Positions 26,010 to 34,300 of a DNA stretch of 64,000 bases are shown here, piece by piece (positions within the stretch are counted from its first letter, which is position 1; the number at the start of each line of letters is the position of its first letter). The stretch comes from SZAS-103 sp036496805 (GTDB taxonomy: Bacteria > Pseudomonadota > Gammaproteobacteria > Xanthomonadales > Xanthomonadaceae): contig DASXKN010000028.1 of NCBI GenBank assembly GCA_036496805.1, forward strand, positions 83,020 through 147,019, written 5' to 3'. The translations under genes were made by a program, and so were the position numbers. Below the pieces are notes generated by a model. The model saw nothing but the letters and a program-made list of their open reading frames with translations, was not told the DNA's origin and searched no databases.

Positions 26010-27125
26010 TCAAATCGCGCTTGAAAGACTGCCTACCTGGTGTCTTGTTGGCTCAAAGAGGTCGCCGCAGTAGGTCCCAAAAAAGATGCGCGTTCGCCGT
26101 GACGTTTTTGTCACCGAGCTTCCCAGCGCGGGCGAACCTTGGGCGCCCCAGAGAACATCTCCCCTGAGGACATTCTTGATCGGAGCATTGCTGCGCCACT
26201 GTGCGCGGTCCGCTGCTGTCGCAGCAGGCATTCCTTCGGCCATCAAGTCGCGCGCGAAACCGCGCCGGATTGCCGTGAAACTAAAATCCTGTCGCCGGAT
26301 TCCCGCACGGGCGACCAAGGCACGAATACTGTTGCGCCAGTTCACGGCACTCAGCGGAAGGCCGTTTGCCGTGACGAAGAGGGCGGGGTGACGATCCTTG
26401 CGAATCGCCATCCACCTGGAAAGCCAGAGGACTGTCATGGCTGACAGTTTCACTGAACGCCCTGGGTAGCTTCCTGCTGCGTTCAACCGGACGGTCGCGT
26501 CTCCATTCTCGCGGATTACGAGCGCGGTCTTCGGAAGTGGCGACACTTGCCAGTGACCGAGCATGTGCAGGCCAAAGACTTGGTCTGGGTAGGCCATCGA
26601 GTCAAAGAGGAAGAGCAACAGCGCAATGTTCCTGACGTCCTTGATCAAGAACAGATCTCCTGCGGCGACACACTTGTCTAGTTCGGCCCGCCCGAACAAC
26701 GGAACGGCCTCGCGACGGCTACGCTGCCCGTACTCGTTGAACTTGGCCGCAATGACTTGATCGATTAGTCCGATCGTCGTCTCGCTCTGCGGACTCGTGC
26801 TTGCGATGAAGCGCCTGACGCCCCAGAGCACGGTGCGGATTGAGTTCGGCGTCCGCTCCAAGTCCTCCAGGTGCCGAACGAAGGCCGAAACACCTTCAGG
26901 ACCCATCATCGAAATCGGCGAAGCGGACTTGGTCGCCCACGTGCTCCAAATGTCGAGCGACTTGGCGAAGCTGACAATCGTTCGAGGGCGCAGTGGCGTG
27001 TACATCAACGCCAGCTGATCAGGCGAAGCTTCTATGCCGCAAAGCGATGCTGCTCGACGCAGCGACCGAACTACGTGCGGCACATCAGGTGCGTTCGTCA
27101 TCGAACATTTCCTCGTGGTCTCCAC
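26010..27125 (-). CDS. Degenerate tyrosine-recombinase-like protein
   Basis: A 371-residue protein with the general fold of XerC-type recombinases: helical N-terminal domain to about 150, then a catalytic-like domain. The active site is mostly lost. The first Arg block reads FDSMAYPDQVFGL instead of GLRxSEL. The HxLR block reads FSFTAIRRGFA, where only one Arg can be catalytic, and no Tyr stands at the end block (NAPIKNVLRG). A start at MTNAPDV (27101) is also possible. It may be a DNA-binding relic or a non-catalytic partner of another recombinase. It marks the far edge of the island. Confidence 0.6.
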   Translation of the reverse strand: METTRKCSMTNAPDVPHVVRSLRRAASLCGIEASPDQLALMYTPLRPRTIVSFAKSLDIWSTWATKSASPISMMGPEGVSAFVRHLEDLERTPNSIRTVLWGVRRFIASTSPQSETTIGLIDQVIAAKFNEYGQRSRREAVPLFGRAELDKCVAAGDLFLIKDVRNIALLLFLFDSMAYPDQVFGLHMLGHWQVSPLPKTALVIRENGDATVRLNAAGSYPGRSVKLSAMTVLWLSRWMAIRKDRHPALFVTANGLPLSAVNWRNSIRALVARAGIRRQDFSFTAIRRGFARDLMAEGMPAATAADRAQWRSNAPIKNVLRGDVLWGAQGSPALGSSVTKTSRRTRIFFGTYCGDLFEPTRHQVGSLSSAI

Positions 27126-27559
27126 TCAAGAAAAACACAGTTCGCGCTGGCGTCAAGAGGAGAGAAAACGTTGTCCAACAAGGACGTGCGGACCGAAAAA
27201 AATCCGTAGTGGATCGAATGAATTCGGGTGCGCGTCCACCAAGGATCGGTTGGATTTTGGTGCGCACGAAGCGATCGATTTACGCAGGAATCGGTCTTGG
27301 GGAAACGACGTGGTTAGCGATCGCGACGCGGTATCAAGTCAGGCTGCTCGAATGGTGCGGAACAGCACTTGGACGGAACGGGCGGCTAAGCCATTGATTC
27401 GGTTCAAGTCACCGTGAGTTTTGCGACACGGTAACTAGTCACGACACGGTTAGAGGACAGACGCCACGGAAAGGCAGATGCCGACAACGATCGCGGTTAG
27501 AGAATCCTTACGTAACTTCGCATAATGAATATTATGTCCGAAACAGGATATCCATATTC
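27126..27559. repeat. Gene-free stretch with paired direct repeats
   Basis: No gene is seen here. A motif close to GACRYGGTWA occurs four times in two pairs, at 27307 and 27325 and at 27425 and 27443, each pair spaced exactly 18 bases; a fifth, looser copy (CGCGGTTAGAG) lies near 27493. Ordered short repeats in a gene-free stretch at the edge of a Tn7-like island are what transposase-binding sites at a transposon end look like. I could not fix the terminal ACA or a target duplication. Confidence 0.4.
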
Positions 27560-27566
27560 CTGTCAC
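27560..27566 (+). promoter_or_regulatory. Possible Pho half-site upstream of the PstS-like gene
   Basis: CTGTCAC matches the 7-base Pho-box half-site, about 140 bases before the PstS-like start. Only one half matches well; copies one 11-base step away on either side are poor. Weak by itself, it is listed because the gene family is usually phosphate-regulated. Confidence 0.25.
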
Positions 27567-27703
27567 GAAAAGTTCGGCCCGCTGTCGTGGGCGTATCACG
27601 TGCCGCGCCCACTCTGCACAGCTGCCGACAGCCTTCGGCATGAGCCTGACTGCTTCGAAGCATCGGCCCAGAAACCGGACAAACCCCAGACAGGAGATTC
27701 TTC

Positions 27704-29074
27704 GTGCGCAATCCTTCCAGCAACACTCGTTTCGCCCGCGTCACGGCAGTCGCCGTGTCTGTGGCGGCCACCCTGGCTGCCGGCTCTGCCTTGGCGACCA
27801 CTCCGCCGCAGAAATACTACGGTGGTGGTTCCACCTTCGCGGCTCCGCCCTATATCGGCTCCGACTACCTGGACGTCAGCCCCGAAGCGCGTCTTTCGAC
27901 CAACGCCGGCAATACGGCGGGCCTGGGCTTCACGACGTCCGGCATCACGGCAGGTTCCGCCTTCGACACATACAAGAACGTCACGAGCCTCCACAACCTG
28001 ACGTCCTATTGCCAGACCGGCAGCGGCTTCGGCAAGAACTCGCTGAACGGCTCCGCCTCCGCTCCCGCCAACGGCTCCTGCAACGACTACAGCACGACCC
28101 CCGCCGGCCTGAGCGCTCCGACCGCCTCGCCCGACTTCATCGGCACCGATGCCCCGTACAGCACCACCGACTACAACGCCTTCCTGTCGGGTCCGCAGAT
28201 CACGAAGCAGGGCATCATCCAGGCTCCGACGCTGGCTGGCGCGGTCGCACTCGCGCACGGAGACTCCATCGACAACGTCAAGCTGAGCAATGCCCAGGTC
28301 TGCAAGATCTATTCGGGCAAGATCACGAGCTGGAGCTCGATCACCGGCGTGACCGGCACCGGCAACAAGGGTCCGATCACGATCGTCTACCGCACCGACG
28401 GCAGCGGCACGACCTTCTCGTTCACCCGCTACCTCGCGGCGACCTGCAATGGCACGGCGAACGTTCCGACCGGCTTCGTGTTCACGCCGAACCAGAGCTT
28501 CGCCAGCGCGATTCCCGGCGGCGTTGCGACGGTATACGGCTCGCGCGCTGTCGGCGAGAGCGGCAATCCCGGTGTCGTGGGCGCCGTGCTGGACGGCACG
28601 AACAACCCGAACGCGCTCGGCTACGCCGACGTGGGCGAGGTGATCAACGAGGGCGCCAAGTACGCGCTCGTCAACGGCTGGGATCCGACCAAGTTCGGTA
28701 CCGATCCGGGGACCGGCAACCCGAAGGCGCTGAACCTCGCGGCCACCACCCTGCTGACCGGCAAGGTGCTGGACGGCTCCACCGCCAACGCGGTCCCCGG
28801 CAGCGCCTCGGACTCGATCAAGAACTGCGTGTTGCTGGTGGACCCGGCCCTGAAGCTCACCAACTCGTATCCGATCGTCGCGTTCACCTACCTCGCCAGC
28901 TACTACTCCGGTAACGGCAACGCCAACCACGTCAACGGTCTGCGCGCCCTCTACAACCTGTTCTACACGACCACGACGCGCCCGGTGCTGGGACAGGGCT
29001 TCGCCTACCTCGGCAGCGGCAGCACGGCTTTCGGTACGACGGTGGAGAACACGGTCAAGGCCTGCATCAACTAA
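27704..29074 (+). CDS. Secreted PstS-like phosphate-binding protein
   Basis: A 456-residue exported protein. The signal peptide spans about residues 1-31 (cleavage after AAGSALA). The mature part starts with YYGGGSTFAAPPYIG and contains YRTDGSGTTFSF, the two loops that hold phosphate in PstS-type proteins. It is longer than transport PstS (about 340) and no pstCAB genes follow, so it may be secreted rather than an ABC component, as with the LapA/LapB-type proteins near the P. aeruginosa Hxc/Pdt locus. It is a single transcription unit with a strong terminator about 110 bases after the stop. Confidence 0.8.
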   Translation: MRNPSSNTRFARVTAVAVSVAATLAAGSALATTPPQKYYGGGSTFAAPPYIGSDYLDVSPEARLSTNAGNTAGLGFTTSGITAGSAFDTYKNVTSLHNLTSYCQTGSGFGKNSLNGSASAPANGSCNDYSTTPAGLSAPTASPDFIGTDAPYSTTDYNAFLSGPQITKQGIIQAPTLAGAVALAHGDSIDNVKLSNAQVCKIYSGKITSWSSITGVTGTGNKGPITIVYRTDGSGTTFSFTRYLAATCNGTANVPTGFVFTPNQSFASAIPGGVATVYGSRAVGESGNPGVVGAVLDGTNNPNALGYADVGEVINEGAKYALVNGWDPTKFGTDPGTGNPKALNLAATTLLTGKVLDGSTANAVPGSASDSIKNCVLLVDPALKLTNSYPIVAFTYLASYYSGNGNANHVNGLRALYNLFYTTTTRPVLGQGFAYLGSGSTAFGTTVENTVKACIN

Positions 29075-29183
29075 TCCGCAAGGACCTGGGCCACGCGCCA
29101 CCGGTTGATGATGGCGCGCGGCCCTGCATGGAGGATCCATGGCCTCCTGCGGCCAAGGTCATCGCGGCGATCAAGAAGCGACG

Positions 29184-29216
29184 AAAATCCCCCGGCTTGC
29201 CGGGGGATTTTCTTTT
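29184..29216 (+). terminator. Intrinsic terminator after the PstS-like gene
   Basis: A perfect 13-base-pair stem (AAAATCCCCCGGC with GCCGGGGGATTTT) with a very tight loop is followed by TCTTTT. The symmetrical A and T flanks mean it could work on both strands. Confidence 0.85.
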
Positions 29217-29296
29217 GCACGTATCGAATGCGCGCAGCACGCGGATTCGTCATGGCGGTTGGCTTGCGGATGTCACGCCCGTATTCGGCAACTGTT

Positions 29297-29520
29297 GCAT
29301 GGCGACGCGCGCGAGCAACCTCTCGCTGTTGTACCTGGAAGGCCGGGGAGTGGAGGAGGATCAGTCAGTAGCGTGGGATCGGGATGCTGCAGCAGGCCGC
29401 TGTGAAGGGCAACGAAGCCTTGGCAAGGTGTGCTGGCCCAGCTGGCGGGTCGCAACTCCATGGCGGTCGCCGGCGACATCAAGGCTGCCGAGGCTCCCTG
29501 AGCAAGTTGCACGGTCGTGA
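29297..29520 (+). pseudogene. Remnant of a Sel1-repeat protein
   Basis: One frame reads NLSLLYLEGRGVEEDQSVAW, a good half of a Sel1-like repeat. The continuation (LQQAAVKGNEALAR) is in another frame, as after a one-base shift. No start codon with a ribosome site and no complete repeat remain. The stretch 29075-29618 holds nothing else besides the terminator. Confidence 0.35.
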
Positions 29521-29618
29521 TGCCGATTTGGGGCTGCCGCAGCTCGGCAAATGCTCCTCACCATTCCAGCAGCCAGAGGACTACCATCGCATCATGCTCA
29601 CGATGGCCGGTGCTGCCG

Positions 29619-30056
29619 ATGGAAGACGATAAGGCGAACTCGAAAGCCCGCTCTAAAACTGACTTGCCCATGGAAGCTGTTCATCTGCTGAAGGGCTTCA
29701 GCCAGTGGATGGTATCCATCGGGATGGCCATCATTGCCTTCATTGGGTCAACCTATTTCAAGCACCCGGAAGGCTCACTTTGGATCCCCGCAGCGGCGGT
29801 CGTCTCGTTTGCCATCGCCATCCTGGCCGCCACCTGGGTTGTAGGCGCGTTGCCGTGGATCGCGATCAACATCGAGGACCCGAAGTTCAAGAACCCCTAC
29901 ATGGCACCGGTCACCGATTGGCCGTATTTCTGGATCGACAGGATCAAGATGTGGCAAGTCGTGACGCTCGAACACTTGGCCTTCGCAATCGGCATTGTGT
30001 TCCTCGGGATCGCCGTCTGCTTTCAGCACGATTTCGGAGTAACGCCAGCACACTGA
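29619..30056 (+). CDS. Small two-helix membrane protein, unknown
   Basis: A 145-residue protein from ATG 29619 (MEDDKANSK), which avoids a Cys/Arg-rich upstream extension in the same frame. A charged N-terminus of about 20 residues is followed by membrane segments around 33-50 (MVSIGMAIIAFIGSTYF) and 57-83 (AAAVVSFAIAILAATWVVGALPW region). A third lies near 122-140 (HLAFAIGIVFLGIAVCF). No family is recognised. The ribosome site is weak. Confidence 0.5.
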   Translation: MEDDKANSKARSKTDLPMEAVHLLKGFSQWMVSIGMAIIAFIGSTYFKHPEGSLWIPAAAVVSFAIAILAATWVVGALPWIAINIEDPKFKNPYMAPVTDWPYFWIDRIKMWQVVTLEHLAFAIGIVFLGIAVCFQHDFGVTPAH

Positions 30057-30125
30057 TCGGCTCTTTTTCAGACGAATCCCCGCCAACCACGCTTTCGAAT
30101 CCCGTGGAACTTTAGAGCCGTTTGT

Positions 30126-30347
30126 TTAAATCCATCCCCAGCTCTTGCTGCGCAGCTTCTCCGCGGGGAAGCCAAGGGCCTTGATCTGCGCGATCGCCAG
30201 CGGCTGCACGAAGCCGGAAGGACGACTGCCCGCGCTGTACGCATGGAAGCGGCCCTTGCCCAGTCCGTTGGCCAGGGCCTCGGCCATCTGGCTGCGGACC
30301 GAGTTGCCAGTGCGGAGGAACAGGATGTTGAAGGTCGGTTCGGTCAT
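30126..30347 (-). pseudogene. arsC: Truncated arsenate reductase (ArsC, LMW-phosphatase type)
   Basis: Residues 1-70 follow the thioredoxin-coupled ArsC family closely (FNILFLRTGNSVRSQMAEAL, then SAGSRPSGFV and ALGFPAEKLRSKSW). Two defects make it non-functional: the nucleophilic Cys of the P-loop (normally CTGNSxRS) is Arg, and the frame ends at about residue 73, half the normal length, straight after the conserved KSW. It is downstream of arsI on the same strand. Confidence 0.75.
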
Positions 30348-30386
30348 CGGACGATCCCGGGCTGGATGGCGGACATGGCTGGTGTG

Positions 30387-30875
30387 TCAGCAACAACCCG
30401 ACCGTGGCGCGCAGCAGGAAGTACCCTTGTCGACCTTCGGTTTCATCGCGTGCACGTCGGGTGTGCAGGCCGAACCGTCGGTCGCGCAGGCCGCTTCGCC
30501 GGCGTGGTAGGTCGTGGCTTCGCCCAGGGAATGGAAGGTCTCCCAGCGCGTGCCTTGCGGGTCTGCAGTCCACAGCTTGTCCGAGCGCGCGTAGCAGCAC
30601 ACCGTCGCCTCCTCGGGCACGACGGTACCGCCGGCGGCATCGAGACGACGGCCGAGCAGCGCGAGGTCCTCACCGCTCTCCGCCTGGATGCCCAGGTGGT
30701 CGACGCCTGGAGCACCGCCCTTGGTCGAGATCGCGAAGTTCACACGCGGGTCCTCGAGCATCCACTTGGCGTAGTCGTCCTTCAGGACGGTTGGCTCGGC
30801 GGCGAACAGGTACGAGTAGAAGCGGATGCTCGCGGCCAGGTCGGCCACGTTGAGGTGCACGTGGAAACGGTTCAT
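30387..30875 (-). CDS. arsI: ArsI/CadI-family VOC metalloenzyme (C-As lyase type)
   Basis: A 162-residue vicinal-oxygen-chelate protein. It opens with MNRFHVHLNVADL, holds GVDHLGIQ as a second metal-ligand block, and has the vicinal cysteines VCCYARSDK that in ArsI bind trivalent organoarsenicals. WETFHS near 120 supplies the Glu ligand. ArsI cleaves the carbon-arsenic bond of methylated or aromatic arsenicals. The C-terminus has more Cys (TSCCAPRSGCC), probably for metal binding. ATG overlaps the arsR stop (ATGA), so expression follows ArsR. Confidence 0.85.
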   Translation of the reverse strand: MNRFHVHLNVADLAASIRFYSYLFAAEPTVLKDDYAKWMLEDPRVNFAISTKGGAPGVDHLGIQAESGEDLALLGRRLDAAGGTVVPEEATVCCYARSDKLWTADPQGTRWETFHSLGEATTYHAGEAACATDGSACTPDVHAMKPKVDKGTSCCAPRSGCC

Positions 30876-31213
30876 CGGCGGGTTCCTTTTCTGGGTGGCT
30901 TGCAGACGATGCCGGGACCGCAATCGGCCTTGCCGGCGCAGCAGTTGTCTGTGAGGTAGGCGATCAGCATGTTCATCCGTGCGTAGTTCGCACGGACGCG
31001 GATCACGCGTCCTTCGCGCTGATCGAGCACCAGCGAGGCGGCGCGAAGGATGTTCAGGTGAGCGGTCAGCGTCGCGGCGGCGACATCCAGGCGTTCGCGC
31101 AGTTCGCCCACGGGCATGCCGTCGGGACCGATCCGCACGAGTAGACGGAATGCGGCGAGGCGCGTTTCGTGGCTGAGAGCGGCGAGCGCGGCGGTGGCCT
31201 GTCCATGTTTCAT
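30872..31213 (-). CDS. arsR: ArsR-family metalloregulator
   Basis: A 113-residue winged-helix repressor: ALSHETRLAAFRLLV and VAAATLTAHLNILRAASLV are the ArsR helix-turn-helix blocks. The Cys set is C-terminal (DNCCAGKADCGPGIVC) instead of the alpha-3 ELCVCDL box of classic ArsR, so arsenite is probably sensed in the C-terminal type of site. I chose ATG 31213 rather than the upstream GTG at 31282 because the N-terminus then fits the family, and the operator would otherwise lie inside the gene. First gene of the ars cassette. Confidence 0.85.
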   Translation of the reverse strand: MKHGQATAALAALSHETRLAAFRLLVRIGPDGMPVGELRERLDVAAATLTAHLNILRAASLVLDQREGRVIRVRANYARMNMLIAYLTDNCCAGKADCGPGIVCKPPRKGTRR

Positions 31214-31236
31214 ATTTCCATGATTAACGAAATATG
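31211..31236. promoter_or_regulatory. Likely ArsR operator
   Basis: Imperfect dyad CATATTTC ... GAAATATG with a ten-base centre. It overlaps the arsR start codon and lies in the only AT-rich patch upstream. The site fits autorepression by ArsR. Confidence 0.5.
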
Positions 31237-31376
31237 GAAACAATGCAACAGGTGACGAAGACTGTCGGTGGAGGCGTATCACGGGAAATGAACTGCCCTG
31301 ACAGGAACAGGCCAGCGAAACGGCAGACGCTCGGCAGGCATCCGTGCGACGCGGCGATTGGCCGCGTCGCCTACGA

Positions 31377-34300
31377 TCAAAGCCTCTTCTTGCAGCGCGA
31401 ATCGGTAGGCGCGCATTCGCCGAAGCCGATGACCTGCACCGAGATGATCGACGGCATGTCCCGCAGCGGTTCCTGCCGCTGTCCTGCGAGGTTGCCGGCG
31501 GCGTCGGCGACCGAGGAGGCGGCGGACGATGCGGCGTTCAGCGTGCCGGCATCAACGCCGTGCGCGCCCGATACGCCGACCGAATTGCCCTTCACGTCGA
31601 TGTTGTCGGCGTTGGCGACGAATTCCGAGGCCACCACGAGATTGCCCGCGACGCGGATACCCGCATCGCCCGCGTCGACCGTGCCGCGCGGCGCGACCAG
31701 CACGGCGTTGCCGTCGGCGTCGCCGGGGATGGTCTGCAGGGTCGCGATGCCGGCGCCGCTGACCTGGCCGCGCGCGTCGACGTTGCAGTAGTGGTCCCTG
31801 TCGCAGAGATAGCTGATCGGCGGCTGGTCGGAACTGGTCTTGGCGCCCTTGCCGGCGTTGACGTCGCCGTTGGAGCTCCAGATCGTCAGGTCCCCTCCCC
31901 GTTCGGTGAAGATGCGGCTCTGCGCGAGCAGCACGGAAGCGTCGCTGAAGATGCCGATCTCGCCCACGCCGAGTGCCAGGATGCCCTGCTGGTTCGGGCC
32001 GATCAGGACGTTGCCAAGCTGGTCCACCACGGTCGGGGGTGCGGAAATGCTGCCGACCAGCAGGTTGCCGCCGGGTCCGAGGATGCGGATGTCGCCGCCG
32101 CGCTCGGTCTGCACGGTGGACCCGCGCATGTCGAATTCGCCGGTCGAGACCTGTGTGGCAGCACCGTTCGCGCCACCCTCGAGGTTGTTTGCCGTATAGC
32201 CCAGATCCGCCGGGAACAATGTCTGCACTGCCTGGTATCCGCGCGCGTACTGGCCGAAGTCGGGACTGCCCGGATCGACCGCGTTGGCTCCCGTGCGCTC
32301 GAGCACGTCGAAGAACACGCGGTCGACAAGCAGTTGCTGCTGGGCCTCGGGCAGCTGCTGGAACATGACCCATGCGTCGCTCGTCGACAGCGACGGCAGC
32401 GCGGTTTCGCCGGCGCGCGTGCGCTGGTCGTTCTCGTACTGCAGGACGAATGCCGTCAGCCATTGGCCGTAGGTGGCGGTCGTGTCGGCGGCCGATGGAT
32501 CGATGTAGGCCGACACGAAGGCGTCGGTCGCGACGCCCGGCGACACGCCGTAACGCGCATCGATCGTCGCTCCGTGGTCGGACAGGCCGAGGTTGTCGCG
32601 ATTGCCGATGGTGCGGATGCCGCCGTCGTCGCCGTCGATCGGTGCTCCCAGGTTCGCGTCCAGGGCTTCGTTCGCGGAGGTCAGCGGGCCGAGGTTGCGG
32701 CCTGCCTGCACGACGAAGGTGCCTGGGCCTCCCAGCTGCAGCCAGGTCCAGCGCGTGGCGAATTCCGGATCGTCGGGCGCACCCGCGATCGGCGTGTAGT
32801 ACAGGTCGCGTCCGGCGATCACGCTGGTGATGTCCGAGGCGAAGTAGTTCTGGCCGCGCAGGTCGAGGTTGACGATGTCGCGGCCGGCGCGGATCTGGGC
32901 GGGCTTGGGCAGGATCAGCGTGAGCGGATTGAGCATGAAGCCGCCCGAGGCGAATCCGCCGACGATGTCGCCGTTCAGCGCGTAGACGTAGACGGGCTGG
33001 GTGTCGTCGCGGTGCAGGTTGAGCTGCTGGTCCGCGCTCGCCATGGTGTCGTTGCCATCGTAGTTGCCCGGCGCGTCGAGCATCTGCAGCGCGTTCTCCT
33101 GGGACAGGCCCTGCACGGCGCTGTCGTCGTAGAGATCGATGCTGTCGTCCGCGAGCAGCGACAGCTCGCCGGTCGCCGAGGGGAACATGCGGCCGGAGCG
33201 CTGGACCGACAGGTCGCCGCCGAAGGAAACCGCGCTCAGCGAGGCCGGCAACACGTCGTCGAAGCCGAGGTCGGACACGGACACCTTGTGCGAGGCATTG
33301 AGTTGTCCGTAGTCGAACAGTTCGCCCGGCAGAGCCAGGGTGTTCAGCTGCACATCGCCATACAGGGAGCTGACGGCGACACTGGAATCGGTGCTGTAGT
33401 CCAGGGTCGCACGCACAGGCACCAGGGTGCCGGACTGCTCCGAAGTCACCTGGTAGGACGGGTTGACGATCGCGCCGATCGCGGCGTCGCCGCGCGCCTC
33501 GATCGTCCACTGCGCATCCTGCAGGGCGATGATCGGATCGACCGGGGTTTCAATGTTGCGCCCCTCGCCCACCGCGTCGGAGCCCTTGCCATCGAGCGTG
33601 AACGCCGAACCGATGTCGCCGCCGGCTTCGAGCGTTCCGCTGCCCTTCGCGACGAAGTAGTCGCCGCCGAGCACGTCGTGGCCGGCGCGCACGACGAGGT
33701 TGCCGCCGCCGTACTGCGTCTTGTCGTCGCCATCCATGGTCCAGCTCACCGGCAGCGAGACCGACAGCTCGCGGATGTCGCGACCGGCGTCGATGTTCAC
33801 GTTGCCGCCGGCGCTGAGGACGCCCTGCGCAAAGCCGCCGAAATTGATCGGCGCCGCAACCACGGTGCCATCCGCGTCCAGCACGTTGCCGACCTGCATC
33901 CACGGCCACCAGTACTGCGCGATGTAGTTGCCGACAACCTTGCTGATGCTGCCGTCCGGGTCGAACAGTTCCTGGTTGTCGACGATGTCGCGCCCGGCAT
34001 CGAGCGTGATGTCGCCCGCGCCCTCGGCATTGGCCTGCGCGCCGACGATGATGTCGGGATTGGTGCCGCCGCCGCGCTTCACGAGCGCGCCCGTGTCGTA
34101 GCTCGTGCCCGCGGCGGGCGCGCCAGCGGTGTAGATGCTGGCCGGCGCAAGCGGGTCGGCGAAGTGCAGGTCGCGCGCGGCTTCGATGTCGATGCTGCCG
34201 GTGCCGGTGCGGACGGTGGTGGGCTGCAGCACGTCCTTCTTTTTCGCCTGCTGGTAGTCCAGGTGACCGTTGAGGATGACGTCGCCATCGCCGCCGGCCA

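Noticed and set aside
1..27600. CRISPR-associated transposon (CAST)
   Set aside because: TniQ and TnsABC are present but there is no Cas gene and no repeat-spacer array in the window.
30112..30600. 162-codon minus-strand frame across arsC and arsI
   Set aside because: Out of frame with both recognised genes and rich in Arg/Pro; a shadow.
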